Positions 7,728-15,525 of a DNA stretch of 15,881 bases are shown here, in pieces (the stretch's first letter is position 1; every line of letters begins with the position of its first letter). The position numbers and the translations under genes were made by a program. Origin of the DNA: an uncultured Lysobacterales bacterium (GTDB lineage Bacteria; Pseudomonadota; Gammaproteobacteria; Xanthomonadales; SZUA-36); assembly GCA_937995275.1 (NCBI GenBank), contig CALKKN010000036.1:1-15881 (forward strand). Direction: 5' to 3'. The notes under the pieces were generated by a model, which did no database searches, was not told where the DNA came from, and was given only the letters and a program-made list of their open reading frames with translations.

Positions 7728-7739
7728 GCCTGCTATTCT
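7712..7739 (+). promoter_or_regulatory. Possible extended -10 promoter of the exporter operon
   Basis: TTGATG (7712-7717) is followed after 16 bases by TATTCT (7734-7739), and TGC directly precedes the -10 box, giving the extended TGn pattern. Each hexamer matches 4 of 6 consensus bases or slightly better. Transcription would begin near 7746 and place the hairpin at 7752-7796 in the leader. The site overlaps the dusA start codon, so transcription of the two divergent units could interfere. Confidence 0.35.
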
Positions 7740-7751
7740 GAGGCGAAAACA

Positions 7752-7796
7752 GCCAGACACGCAAAACATCGCCCCGGAAACACGGGGCTGTCTGGC
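7752..7796. repeat. Two-part inverted repeat in the dusA/exporter divergent region
   Basis: GCCCCG (7771-7776) pairs with CGGGGC (7783-7788) around a GAAACA loop. Directly adjoining the right arm, TGTCTGGC (7789-7796) pairs with GCCAGACA (7752-7759), leaving an 11-base bulge (7760-7770) on the left side only. Fourteen contiguous bases of the right arm are therefore paired in two segments. No T-run follows on either strand, so a leader RNA structure or a protein-binding site is more likely than a terminator. Confidence 0.6.
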
Positions 7797-7828
7797 CCGC
7801 AGAACGCAACATTGAGGGGAGTCGGAGC

Positions 7829-8743
7829 ATGCTCACAAGGAGTTCGGTAGTCCTGCTTGTCCTGTTCGCCGCGGACCTTGCTCTGGCCCAGGAGGGTCAG
7901 GGCGTCTCCGCGCTGGGGCGGCTGGAGCCAGAACACGGAATCGTCAGGGTTTCCGCGTCGTCGATGCCTCAGGCGACGCTGGGTGGGGTGCTCTCCGAGT
8001 TGTACGTGAAGGAAGGCGAAGATGTGCAAGCCGGGCAGTTGCTTGCGGTGACTGACACGGCGAAGGTGATGGAAGCGCTGGTGCGCGAGGCGGAAGTCAA
8101 CCTGGCCTTCTCGCGCAAGGAAGTAGAGACGCGTCGCAGCCAGGCCACGGAGGCCTGTATACGCGCCGACGTCGCGGACCAAGAGGCCAATCGCCGCGCG
8201 CGGCTGCATGAACAGGGCGTGGCCGGCGAGGAGGAGGCCGAAAGTGCACGGGGTGAAGCGGAGGCACGGCGGGCTGCCTGTGCCAGCGCGTCGACGGCGG
8301 TGTCGCTGGCCGAGACCGGCGTCGAGGTGGCCCTCGCACGTCTGAATCGGGCACGGGCCGAGGCCGACCGATCCTACATCCGCGCGCCATTCGACGGCCG
8401 GGTACTGGACATCAACGCCCGCCCCGGCGAATTCGTGGGCGAAGAGGGCATCCTGGAAATGGGCCGCGTCGATGCCATGTACGCGATTGCCGAAGTATAT
8501 GAGACCGACATCCGGCGCGTAAAAACCGGTCAGCGGGCCACCATCAACAGCCCCGCCCTGGCCGGTGAACTCGGCGGAACCGTCAAGGCCATCCGGCAAA
8601 AGGTCGAGAAGCAGGACGAAATCGGCACCGATCCCGCCGCGCGCAAGGATGCACGGATCATCGAGGTAGCCATCCTGCTCGACGAGTGGGCGCCGGTCGC
8701 CGGCCTGACGAACCTGCAAGTCGACGTGATCATCCAGCCCTGA
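7829..8743 (+). CDS. devB: DevB/HlyD-type periplasmic adaptor of an ABC exporter
   Basis: A 304-residue membrane fusion protein that should link an inner-membrane ABC exporter to an outer-membrane TolC-type channel. A hydrophobic N-terminus (about 6-20) ends in ALAQEG, a likely signal peptide or anchor. A barrel-sandwich (lipoyl-like) half contains GGVLSELYVKEGEDVQAGQLLA, a coiled-coil hairpin spans about 80-185 (Ala, Glu and Arg rich), then the second lipoyl half SYIRAPFDGRVLDI and a beta-barrel domain with YAIAEVYETDIRRVKTGQ. The ATG at 7829 has GAGGGGAG 7 bases upstream. Its stop shares one base with the permease start (TGATG). Homology is to DevB, which in cyanobacteria exports heterocyst glycolipids; no TolC gene is in the window. 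The symbol reflects family, not a proven substrate. Confidence 0.9.
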   Translation: MLTRSSVVLLVLFAADLALAQEGQGVSALGRLEPEHGIVRVSASSMPQATLGGVLSELYVKEGEDVQAGQLLAVTDTAKVMEALVREAEVNLAFSRKEVETRRSQATEACIRADVADQEANRRARLHEQGVAGEEEAESARGEAEARRAACASASTAVSLAETGVEVALARLNRARAEADRSYIRAPFDGRVLDINARPGEFVGEEGILEMGRVDAMYAIAEVYETDIRRVKTGQRATINSPALAGELGGTVKAIRQKVEKQDEIGTDPAARKDARIIEVAILLDEWAPVAGLTNLQVDVIIQP

Positions 8744-9885
8744 TGGTGCTCGGCTGGCTCCAGCTAAGACATAAGCCGCTGCGGCTGCTGGTGGCCCTCT
8801 CCGGCATCGCCTTCGCGGTGCTGCTGATCATGATGCAGCTCGGCTTCCGGTCCGCCCTGTTCGAGAGTGCCGTCCGGTTCCACGAACGTTTCGACTACGA
8901 CATTGCGCTGTTCAGTCCGGACAGCGTCTTCATCGTTCGCCCGCAGCCGTTTTCGATTCGGCGCCTGTACCAGACGCTGGGCTTTGACGCGGTACAGGAC
9001 GTCACTCCGGTATACATCTTCCCGGCCGTCTGGAAAAACCCCTGGACCAACGACCGCCGCAGCATCAACACCATCGGCTTTCACCCGGATCACCCGCTGC
9101 TCGACCAGGACGGTTTCCAGGTGTCCCAGAGGCTGCTGACCCGCCAGGACGTGGTCCTGTTCGACCGCGGCTCGCGGCCTGAATTCGGGCCGGTGGCCGG
9201 GACGCTGGACGGCGGCAGGCCGGTCGTGACCGAAATCAACGACCGCGAGATCGTGGTCGTCGGATTGTTTGACATGGGAACATCCTTCGGCATCGACGGC
9301 ACGGTCATCACCAGCGACGACAACTGGCTGCGCATGTTTCCCGAGCGGCCCCGCAGCGAGATTCAGCTCGGGCTGGTCCGCCTGCAGGAGGGTCGCGACG
9401 CCAACCGCGTCCGTGACGCCCTGGCCGAATACCTGCCGGATGACGTCCTGGTCCTGACCAAACGGCAGTTCGTGCAGCGCGAGAAGGACTACTGGAATTC
9501 CGCCACGCCGATCGGCTACATCTTCGCTTTCGGCGCCATCATGGGCTTCGTGGTCGGCGCCATCATCGTCTACCAGATCCTGTTCGCCGACGTTTCGGAG
9601 CACCTGAACGAGTACGCCACGCTGCGCGCGATCGGGTACCGGAACCGCTTCGTGTCCGGCATCGTGCTGCAGCAGGCGGCGATCCTGGCGGTACTGGGGT
9701 ACCTGCCCGGCATGGCGATTGTCTGGTGGCTTTATGGCAAGGCAGCAGCGGCCACCAACCTGCCCCTGTACCTCACGCAGGAACGCGCGACCACAGTCTT
9801 TCTGATGACCTTGGCGATGTGCGCCATCTCGGCCATGCTGGCCGTGCGCAAGGTGCGCCGGCTCGACCCGGCAGAGGTATTCTGA
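8743..9885 (+). CDS. devC: DevC-type ABC exporter permease (FtsX/MacB fold)
   Basis: A 380-residue inner-membrane protein with the MacB/FtsX topology: TM1 at about 15-35, a large periplasmic domain (about 40-255), then three helices near the C-terminus (about 262-285, 303-330, 350-370). Typical DevC features are the start LGWLQLRHKPLRLLVALSGIAFAVLL, the cytoplasmic loop ADVSEHLNEYATLRAIGY that contacts the ATPase, and the end VRRLDPAEVF. The ATG at 8743 overlaps the adaptor stop, and its own stop overlaps the ATPase start, again as TGATG. This type of transporter works as a mechanotransmitter pushing periplasmic substrate through the adaptor and TolC, and not by a classical transmembrane channel. 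Confidence 0.92.
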   Translation: MVLGWLQLRHKPLRLLVALSGIAFAVLLIMMQLGFRSALFESAVRFHERFDYDIALFSPDSVFIVRPQPFSIRRLYQTLGFDAVQDVTPVYIFPAVWKNPWTNDRRSINTIGFHPDHPLLDQDGFQVSQRLLTRQDVVLFDRGSRPEFGPVAGTLDGGRPVVTEINDREIVVVGLFDMGTSFGIDGTVITSDDNWLRMFPERPRSEIQLGLVRLQEGRDANRVRDALAEYLPDDVLVLTKRQFVQREKDYWNSATPIGYIFAFGAIMGFVVGAIIVYQILFADVSEHLNEYATLRAIGYRNRFVSGIVLQQAAILAVLGYLPGMAIVWWLYGKAAAATNLPLYLTQERATTVFLMTLAMCAISAMLAVRKVRRLDPAEVF

Positions 9886-11201
9886 TGACAGCCGCGCCCC
9901 CGATCCGGGTACACGGCCTGAACCACTCCTATGGCAAGGGCGAGCTCAAGAAGCAGATACTGTTTGACGTGGAAGTGGAGATCCAGGCCGGGGAGATCGT
10001 CATCGTTACCGGCCCGTCCGGCTCGGGCAAGACCACGCTGCTGACGCTGGTGGGGGCACTCCGTTCCGCGCAGGACGGCAGCGTCACGATAATGGGCGAA
10101 GAGTTGCGCCGGGCCAGGCCGGCCACGCTGGAACAAGTCCGCCGGCAGATCGGCTTCATCTTCCAGCAGCACAACCTGCTGGCCGCCCTGACCTCGCTGC
10201 AGAACGTCGAGCTCGGCGTTCGTGCCAGCGCGAAGTTCCCGCGAGCCGAGCACCGGCGCAGGGCGCGGGAAATGCTCGAGGCCGTCGGCCTGGGCGACCG
10301 GATGCAGCACAGGCCGGAGCAGCTGTCCGGCGGGCAGAGGCAACGCGTGGCCATCGCCCGGGCGCTGGCCTCCGAACCCGCGATCGTCATGGCCGACGAA
10401 CCCACCGCTTCGCTGGACAAGCAGTCCGGGCGCGAGGTCGTGGATCGCATGAGGACGCTGGCGAAGGATCACGGCACGACCATCCTGCTGGTCACGCACG
10501 ACAACCGCATCCTGGACATCGCCGACCGCATTGTGCACCTCGAGGACGGGCGCCTGTCGACCTTCACGGACGCGGTCATCGCGAACAACCGACAAATGAT
10601 GATGATGCTGGCAGCGAATCGCCAAAAACAGCCGCTCGGCGAAATGATCGACACGCTCGACGAGCACGGCTTCCGGGAATTGCTCGAGGAAATCACTGCC
10701 GAGTCGCAGCGGTTCCTCGAAGCGACCTCCCTGGCCAGCAACGTCGCCTTCCGCAGCATGCTGGAGCAGGGGCTGTTCGCGTTCACGCGCAAGCTCGGGC
10801 AGTTGCTCAACGCCGAACGTTCGTCGCTGTTCCAGGTGGAGGGCGACTTCCTGGTGCTCAAGGTGGCAGAGAACCTGCAGGAACTGGGTGAAATCCGGTT
10901 CCCGGTCGGTAGCGGGATCGCCGGCGCGGTGGCCGAGACCGGTGAATCGATCCGTATCGACGACGCCTACTCGGACCCGCGCTTCAACCAGGAGATCGAC
11001 CGCCAAACCGGATTCCGCACCCGCTCCCTGCTGACCCTGCCGGTCAAGAACCTGAAGGGCAAGGTGTTCGCCGTGGCCCAGCTTCTGAACCGGCTGGACG
11101 GGGAACCGTTCACCCTCGAGGATGAACAGCGGTTCGCGTCCTTCATCCAGTCCATCGGCGTAATTTTCGAGACGCAGCTCGGCCTGGCAAGGGGCGATTA
11201 G
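9885..11201 (+). CDS. devA: DevA-type ABC ATPase fused to a C-terminal GAF domain
   Basis: A 438-residue protein, nearly twice the usual 230-240 of DevA/MacB ATPases. The ATPase part (1-228) is complete: Walker A GPSGSGKTT (43-51), Q-loop Gln94, signature LSGGQ (147-151), Walker B IVMADE (167-172), D-loop SLD (176-178) and H-loop His205. A helical, Met-rich linker (about 230-285) leads to a GAF domain (about 287-434). The end of the GAF has Asn402-Arg403, Phe409 and Asp413-Glu414, which reproduces the NKFDE motif of cyclic-nucleotide-binding GAF domains with Lys changed to Arg. The ATG at 9885 overlaps the permease stop and its stop overlaps the next start (TAGTG). The frame continues through both domains without a break, so the fusion is real in this sequence. 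The ligand is unknown. Confidence 0.93.
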   Translation: MTAAPPIRVHGLNHSYGKGELKKQILFDVEVEIQAGEIVIVTGPSGSGKTTLLTLVGALRSAQDGSVTIMGEELRRARPATLEQVRRQIGFIFQQHNLLAALTSLQNVELGVRASAKFPRAEHRRRAREMLEAVGLGDRMQHRPEQLSGGQRQRVAIARALASEPAIVMADEPTASLDKQSGREVVDRMRTLAKDHGTTILLVTHDNRILDIADRIVHLEDGRLSTFTDAVIANNRQMMMMLAANRQKQPLGEMIDTLDEHGFRELLEEITAESQRFLEATSLASNVAFRSMLEQGLFAFTRKLGQLLNAERSSLFQVEGDFLVLKVAENLQELGEIRFPVGSGIAGAVAETGESIRIDDAYSDPRFNQEIDRQTGFRTRSLLTLPVKNLKGKVFAVAQLLNRLDGEPFTLEDEQRFASFIQSIGVIFETQLGLARGD

Positions 11202-13045
11202 TGACCTCCGGAAGTGCCTCGTCCGAATGCCGCGAGAGCCTGATTCTCAACACGCTCGAGCGGTACTTCGGCATCCCGCTGACCGCTGACCATGCCCTCC
11301 TGCAAGAGGTCGAAACACGTTATCTCGCGGGCGGAGAGTGGCTGATCCGCCAGGGCGACGCCGGAAACGCTCTCTACTTCCTGGTCCGGGGGCGCCTGCA
11401 GGCCTGGGCGGCCGCCCCCGATGGGGAGCCGCGCGGACGCCTGCTGAACGAGATCGTGCCCGGCGACAGCGTCGGCGAACTCAGCCTGCTGACGGGCGCG
11501 CCGCGCACGGTCGGCATCCAGGCCATTCGCGACAGCCTGCTGGTTCGCCTCGACCGCGAGGCGTTCGATCACCTGGCACAGGAATATCCGGCGCTGGCGC
11601 TGCGGCTGGCCGCCAACGTGGCGGCCCTGCTGCAGAGCACGGCGCGGGCGCGCCCGTCAACACGCGACCTGAAGACCATCAGCATCCTGCCGCTGGACGC
11701 GACCCCGCGCGCCGCGGAATTCTGCCGCGACCTCGCCAACCGCCTCGACCAGGCCGGCGGCGCGCTGCGGCTCGACGCGGACAACCTCGGGCGGCACGGC
11801 GCTCCCGTGGCCGCCGTCAAGGGCGCGGAGGCGGTGCCTCACGCACTGGCCGACTGGCTGCACGACGAGGAAGGCCGGCACCGTTTCCTGATCTTCCAGT
11901 GCGCCGCGGAGAATCCGGCCTGGACGCGCTTTGCCCTACGGCAGTCCGACCTCGAGGTGTTCGTCGCCGATGCAGGTATGAACCCCGCCCCGCGTTCCTG
12001 GGAAGGAGCGCTGACGAACGCCGCGGGCGGAACCGTCGCGCGGCGGATGCTGGTGCTGCTGCAGCCCGAACACAGCCGGCCGATCCGGGAAACGGCGCGC
12101 TGGCTCGCGGACCGCCGGATCGACTTCCACGTGCAGGTCCGCGAGGACTGCCCCGAGGACCTCTGTCGCGTCGTCCGTATCATCACCGGGCAGGCGTTGG
12201 GCCTGGTCCTGGCAGGCGGTGCGGCGCGCGGCTTCGCGCACCTCGGTGTGTACCGCGCGATGCGGGAACTCGGCCTCGCCGTCGACTGGGTCGGCGGGAC
12301 CAGCCTGGGCGCCATCATGGCGGCCACGCTGGCCAGTCCCTATTCGCTCGACGAGGCGATCGAGATCACCCGCAGTTGTTTCGTGGCGGGCAAGCCGTTC
12401 AGCGACTACACGCTGCCGCTGGTCTCGCTGATCGGCGGGCGCCGCATGGACCGCCTGCTCCACAAGCACATGGATTTCATGATCGAGGACCTGCCGACCC
12501 CGTTTTTCTGCGTGTCCTGCCACCTCGACAATGGCGCGATGCGCGTGCACGACAGCGGGTACCTGCCCGATGCGCTGCGCGCCAGCGCCTCGATCCCGGG
12601 AATCATCCCGCCGGCGGTCGTCGACCGGCGGCTGGCGGTCGACGGGGCCGTCATCAACAATCTGCCGGTCGATATCATGCAGCAGAAGCCGGTGGGGACC
12701 ATCGTCGCGGTCGACCTGTCCGCCGACGCGGTGGTCGAAGTGGACTACCCGGCGACGCCGTCGCCCTGGGCCGTGCTGCGGGGGCGCTACCTGCCCCTCG
12801 CACGCAAGTTCCGGGTTCCCGGGCTGTCGACCGTACTGCTGAAGGCAACCGAACTCGGTACGTTGGCCCGCGTCCGGGAACTGGGCCGCCAGGCCGACCT
12901 GCTGCTGCAACCGGAGGTCCGGCGGTTCGGCATGACGGAGGTGAAGGCCTTCGACCAAATAGTCCAAGCCGGCTACGAGCACGCAATGGAGCAACTGCCG
13001 CCCTGGCTGGAGAACCGCCGGGACCCAGCCGAAACCGCGGCGTGA
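11201..13045 (+). CDS. Cyclic-nucleotide-binding patatin-like phospholipase, NTE family
   Basis: The 614-residue protein starts at GTG 11201, which shares a base with the ATPase stop. A CRP-type cNMP-binding domain (about 20-145) has GGEWLIRQGDAGNALYFLVRG and a phosphate cassette with Glu93 and Arg102 (GELSLLTGAPRT). A middle region (about 155-330) is the linker domain usual in NTE-family proteins, ending in FHVQVRED. The patatin domain (about 333-500) has the oxyanion loop at 338-344, nucleophile Ser368 in GTSLG and Asp481 in DGA, forming the Ser-Asp dyad. Such enzymes deacylate phospholipids or lysophospholipids at the inner membrane face. The oxyanion loop reads AGGAARG where GGGGARG is usual. 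Position directly behind the exporter ATPase suggests it works on the exporter's lipid cargo or membrane; that is inference. Confidence 0.94.
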   Translation: MTSGSASSECRESLILNTLERYFGIPLTADHALLQEVETRYLAGGEWLIRQGDAGNALYFLVRGRLQAWAAAPDGEPRGRLLNEIVPGDSVGELSLLTGAPRTVGIQAIRDSLLVRLDREAFDHLAQEYPALALRLAANVAALLQSTARARPSTRDLKTISILPLDATPRAAEFCRDLANRLDQAGGALRLDADNLGRHGAPVAAVKGAEAVPHALADWLHDEEGRHRFLIFQCAAENPAWTRFALRQSDLEVFVADAGMNPAPRSWEGALTNAAGGTVARRMLVLLQPEHSRPIRETARWLADRRIDFHVQVREDCPEDLCRVVRIITGQALGLVLAGGAARGFAHLGVYRAMRELGLAVDWVGGTSLGAIMAATLASPYSLDEAIEITRSCFVAGKPFSDYTLPLVSLIGGRRMDRLLHKHMDFMIEDLPTPFFCVSCHLDNGAMRVHDSGYLPDALRASASIPGIIPPAVVDRRLAVDGAVINNLPVDIMQQKPVGTIVAVDLSADAVVEVDYPATPSPWAVLRGRYLPLARKFRVPGLSTVLLKATELGTLARVRELGRQADLLLQPEVRRFGMTEVKAFDQIVQAGYEHAMEQLPPWLENRRDPAETAA

Positions 13046-13070
13046 AACCGGGCGCCGCAGGAGCCAGATC

Positions 13071-14774
13071 ATGAATCGAAGACAGTTCCTGCTCGCCACG
13101 CTGATCCTCGGCCTGACCGCCTGCGCCGGCCAGCCCGCGCCCGTTCCGGACTACGACGTACTGATCCGCAACGGCACGGTGTTCACCGGTGACGGGACCG
13201 CCGGCATGCCTGCCGACGTCGCCATCCGGGGCGATCGCATCGCCGCCATCGGTACGGTTACCGGCAGCGCCGCCCGGACGATCGACGCCACCGGGCTGGC
13301 CGTTACGCCCGGCTTCATCAACATGCTGAGCTGGGCGACCGAATCCCTGCTCGAGGACGGCCGCTCGCAAAGCGACATCCGCCAGGGCGTGACGCTGGAG
13401 GTGATGGGCGAGGGCTGGTCGATGGGGCCCTGGACCGACGCCATGAAGGACGAGGTCATGCGGCTCAACGCCGATATCGAGTACGACATCGAGTGGTCGA
13501 CACTCGGCGAATACCTGCAGCGCCTCGAGGACCGCGGCGTGTCGGCCAATGTCGCCTCCTTCGTCGGCGCCACCACGGTGCGGATCCACGTTATCGGTTA
13601 CGAAGACCGCGCGCCCTCCAAAGAGGAACTGGCGCAGATGGAAGCGCTGGTCGCCGCGGCGATGGAGGAAGGTGCGCTGGGCGTCGGTTCATCGCTGATC
13701 TACGCCCCGGCCTTCTACTCCTCGACCGAAGAGTTGGTCGCTCTGTGCCGCGTGGCCGCGAGCTATGGCGGGCGCTACATCTCGCACATCCGCAGCGAGG
13801 GCGCACAACTGCTGGAAGCGGTCGAGGAACTGATCACGATCGCCCGCGATGCCGGCATCGGCGCGGAGATATACCATCTGAAGGCGGCCGGCCGCGAGAA
13901 CTGGGACAAGCTGGAGGCCGTATTCCAACGGGTGGAAGAAGCACGCGCCGAGGGGCTGGACATCACCGCGGACATGTACACCTATACCGCGGGCGCCACC
14001 GGTCTCGACGCCGCGATGCCGCCCTGGGTGCAGGAGGGCGGCCACGTCGCCTGGGTCCAGCGGCTGCGGGATCCGGCGATCCGGGCCCGGGTGATCGAGG
14101 AAATCCGGCAGCCGGGCGACGGCTGGGAAAACCTCTACCACGCAGCCGGCGGGCCGGACCGGCTGATTTTCCTGGGCTTCCGAAACGACGAGCTCAAGCC
14201 ACTGACCGGCCTGACCCTGGCCGAGGTGGCGGCGCTGCGCGGCACGTCACCGGAAGACACCATCGTCGACCTCGTAATCGAGGACGACAGCCGGGTGGGC
14301 ACCGCTTACTTCATCATGTCCGAAGAGAACATCGCCAGGAAGATCGCCCGGCCCTGGATGGCCTTCGGGTCCGATGCCGAATCGCTCGCCCCGGAGGGCG
14401 TGTTCCTGAAATCCAATCCCCATCCGCGCGCCTACGGCACGTTCGCCCGCCTGCTGGGCAAATACGTGCGAGAAGAGCAGGTGATCACGCTGCCGGAAGC
14501 CATCCGGCGCCTGACGTCGTTTCCGGCCGAGAATCTGGGCATTGCCGACCGGGGCCGGCTCGAGGTGGGCTACTTCGCCGATATAGCAGTATTCGATCCC
14601 ACGACCATCCGCGATCACGCCACCTTTGCCGAGCCGCATCGCTACGCTACGGGCGTCCATCACGTACTCGTCAACGGCGTGCCGGTGCTGCTGAACGGCG
14701 AGCATACCGGCGCGACGCCCGGCCGCTTTGTCAGGAGGAGCCGCTCCGCGGACGCCCGGCGCGCCGATCGGTGA
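13071..14774 (+). CDS. D-aminoacylase/amidohydrolase-family lipoprotein with altered metal site
   Basis: The 567-residue protein starts at ATG 13071 behind AGGAG. A lipoprotein signal peptide (1-17) ends in the lipobox LTAC with Cys18 and Ala at the next position, which favours outer-membrane sorting. An amidohydrolase fold follows: beta-sandwich start DYDVLIRNGTVFTGDG, barrel, and the end LEVGYFADIAVFDP. His239 (SHIRSEG), His269 (YHLK) and Asp435 (FGSDAE) keep the late metal and catalytic positions of N-acyl-D-amino-acid deacylases. The early HxH is replaced by Leu86 and Trp88 (GFINMLSWA), and the usual Asn-Cys-Gly is replaced by GEGW near Glu114. It lies 25 bases after the phospholipase gene on the same strand and is probably co-transcribed. 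Substrate is unknown; an N-acylated amino acid or lipopeptide is a guess. Confidence 0.88.
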   Translation: MNRRQFLLATLILGLTACAGQPAPVPDYDVLIRNGTVFTGDGTAGMPADVAIRGDRIAAIGTVTGSAARTIDATGLAVTPGFINMLSWATESLLEDGRSQSDIRQGVTLEVMGEGWSMGPWTDAMKDEVMRLNADIEYDIEWSTLGEYLQRLEDRGVSANVASFVGATTVRIHVIGYEDRAPSKEELAQMEALVAAAMEEGALGVGSSLIYAPAFYSSTEELVALCRVAASYGGRYISHIRSEGAQLLEAVEELITIARDAGIGAEIYHLKAAGRENWDKLEAVFQRVEEARAEGLDITADMYTYTAGATGLDAAMPPWVQEGGHVAWVQRLRDPAIRARVIEEIRQPGDGWENLYHAAGGPDRLIFLGFRNDELKPLTGLTLAEVAALRGTSPEDTIVDLVIEDDSRVGTAYFIMSEENIARKIARPWMAFGSDAESLAPEGVFLKSNPHPRAYGTFARLLGKYVREEQVITLPEAIRRLTSFPAENLGIADRGRLEVGYFADIAVFDPTTIRDHATFAEPHRYATGVHHVLVNGVPVLLNGEHTGATPGRFVRRSRSADARRADR

Positions 14775-15525
14775 GGCGCTTGATGGCTGCCGCGGCGAGC
14801 AGCGCCACCGCGGCCATCGTCCAGACGGTCACCGCCCCGGTCGGCAGGTCGAGCAGAGCCGAGAGCACGATGCCGAACAGGAACGCCACAGCTCCGGTCA
14901 GGTAGCCCGCCGCCAGGCGGGCGGGACCGCTCATCCGCCGCGTTGCCAGTGCCGGCAGGATCAGGCTGGCGAAAACCAGGTAAATGCCGACCAGTTGCAC
15001 CGAAGCCGTGATGGCGAACGCGAAGGTCGCGTAGAACATCGGCCGGCCGAGGCGCTCGCGCCCCGCAAACCACAGCAACAGCAGGACCGCGTAGAGCAAC
15101 GAGACGGGGATCAGCTTGTGCCAGGTGGTCCACAGAATCTGCCCGACCAGGAGATCCTTGAGGTATTCTCCTCCGTGAGGGTTCTCCGCCAGCAGCAGCA
15201 CGCTTCCGCTGGCGGCCAGGATGAACAGCGTGCCGATCAGCGCCTCCTGAATTTCGGGCCACCGGCGCTCCGTCCAGTTGAGCGCGGCGGCAGCCACCAG
15301 TGCCGAACCGACCGCCACGGCCTGTACGGCGTAGATATTCTCCTCCCAATCCATGAAACCCGCCGCGATCACGCCCAGCGCGGCGACCTGCGCGATCGCC
15401 AGGTCGATGAAGATGATGCCGCGCTGCAGCACAACCTGGCCGAGCGGCACGTGCGTGCTCAGCACCAGCAGGCCGGCCACCAGCGCCGGCCCGACGATCG
15501 ACCAGTCCAGCAGGTCCCAGTTCAA
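14731..15525 (-). CDS. Metal ABC transporter permease, ZnuB/ABC-3 family
   Basis: A 264-residue inner-membrane permease of a Zn2+/Mn2+ importer with about eight hydrophobic helices. Family features include the early GPALVAGLLVLSTHVPLGQVVLQRGIIFIDLAIAQVAALG block (divided here only by helix turns), the TLFILAASG helix, LVGIYLVFASLILPALAT and the final helix pair. The start is TTG at 15525-15523, which overlaps the stop of the binding-protein gene by 4 bases; the more upstream frame is Arg/Pro-rich and does not look like protein. Its last 44 bases overlap the end of the deacylase gene on the other strand. No ABC ATPase partner gene lies in the window, so it must be upstream of the binding-protein gene or elsewhere. 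Confidence 0.9.
   Translation of the reverse strand: MNWDLLDWSIVGPALVAGLLVLSTHVPLGQVVLQRGIIFIDLAIAQVAALGVIAAGFMDWEENIYAVQAVAVGSALVAAAALNWTERRWPEIQEALIGTLFILAASGSVLLLAENPHGGEYLKDLLVGQILWTTWHKLIPVSLLYAVLLLLWFAGRERLGRPMFYATFAFAITASVQLVGIYLVFASLILPALATRRMSGPARLAAGYLTGAVAFLFGIVLSALLDLPTGAVTVWTMAAVALLAAAAIKRLTDRRAGRPRSGSS

Noticed and set aside
7728..7769. Upstream ATG (7769) for dusA adding 14 residues
   Set aside because: The extra residues match nothing in DusA, the ATG sits next to the GC-rich hairpin, and the ATG at 7727 gives the normal N-terminus.
11338..13074. A 578-codon open frame in another phase of the patatin gene
   Set aside because: Its product is almost entirely Arg, Gly, Pro and Ala, typical of a shifted frame in GC-rich DNA, while the overlapping frame has all cNMP and patatin motifs.
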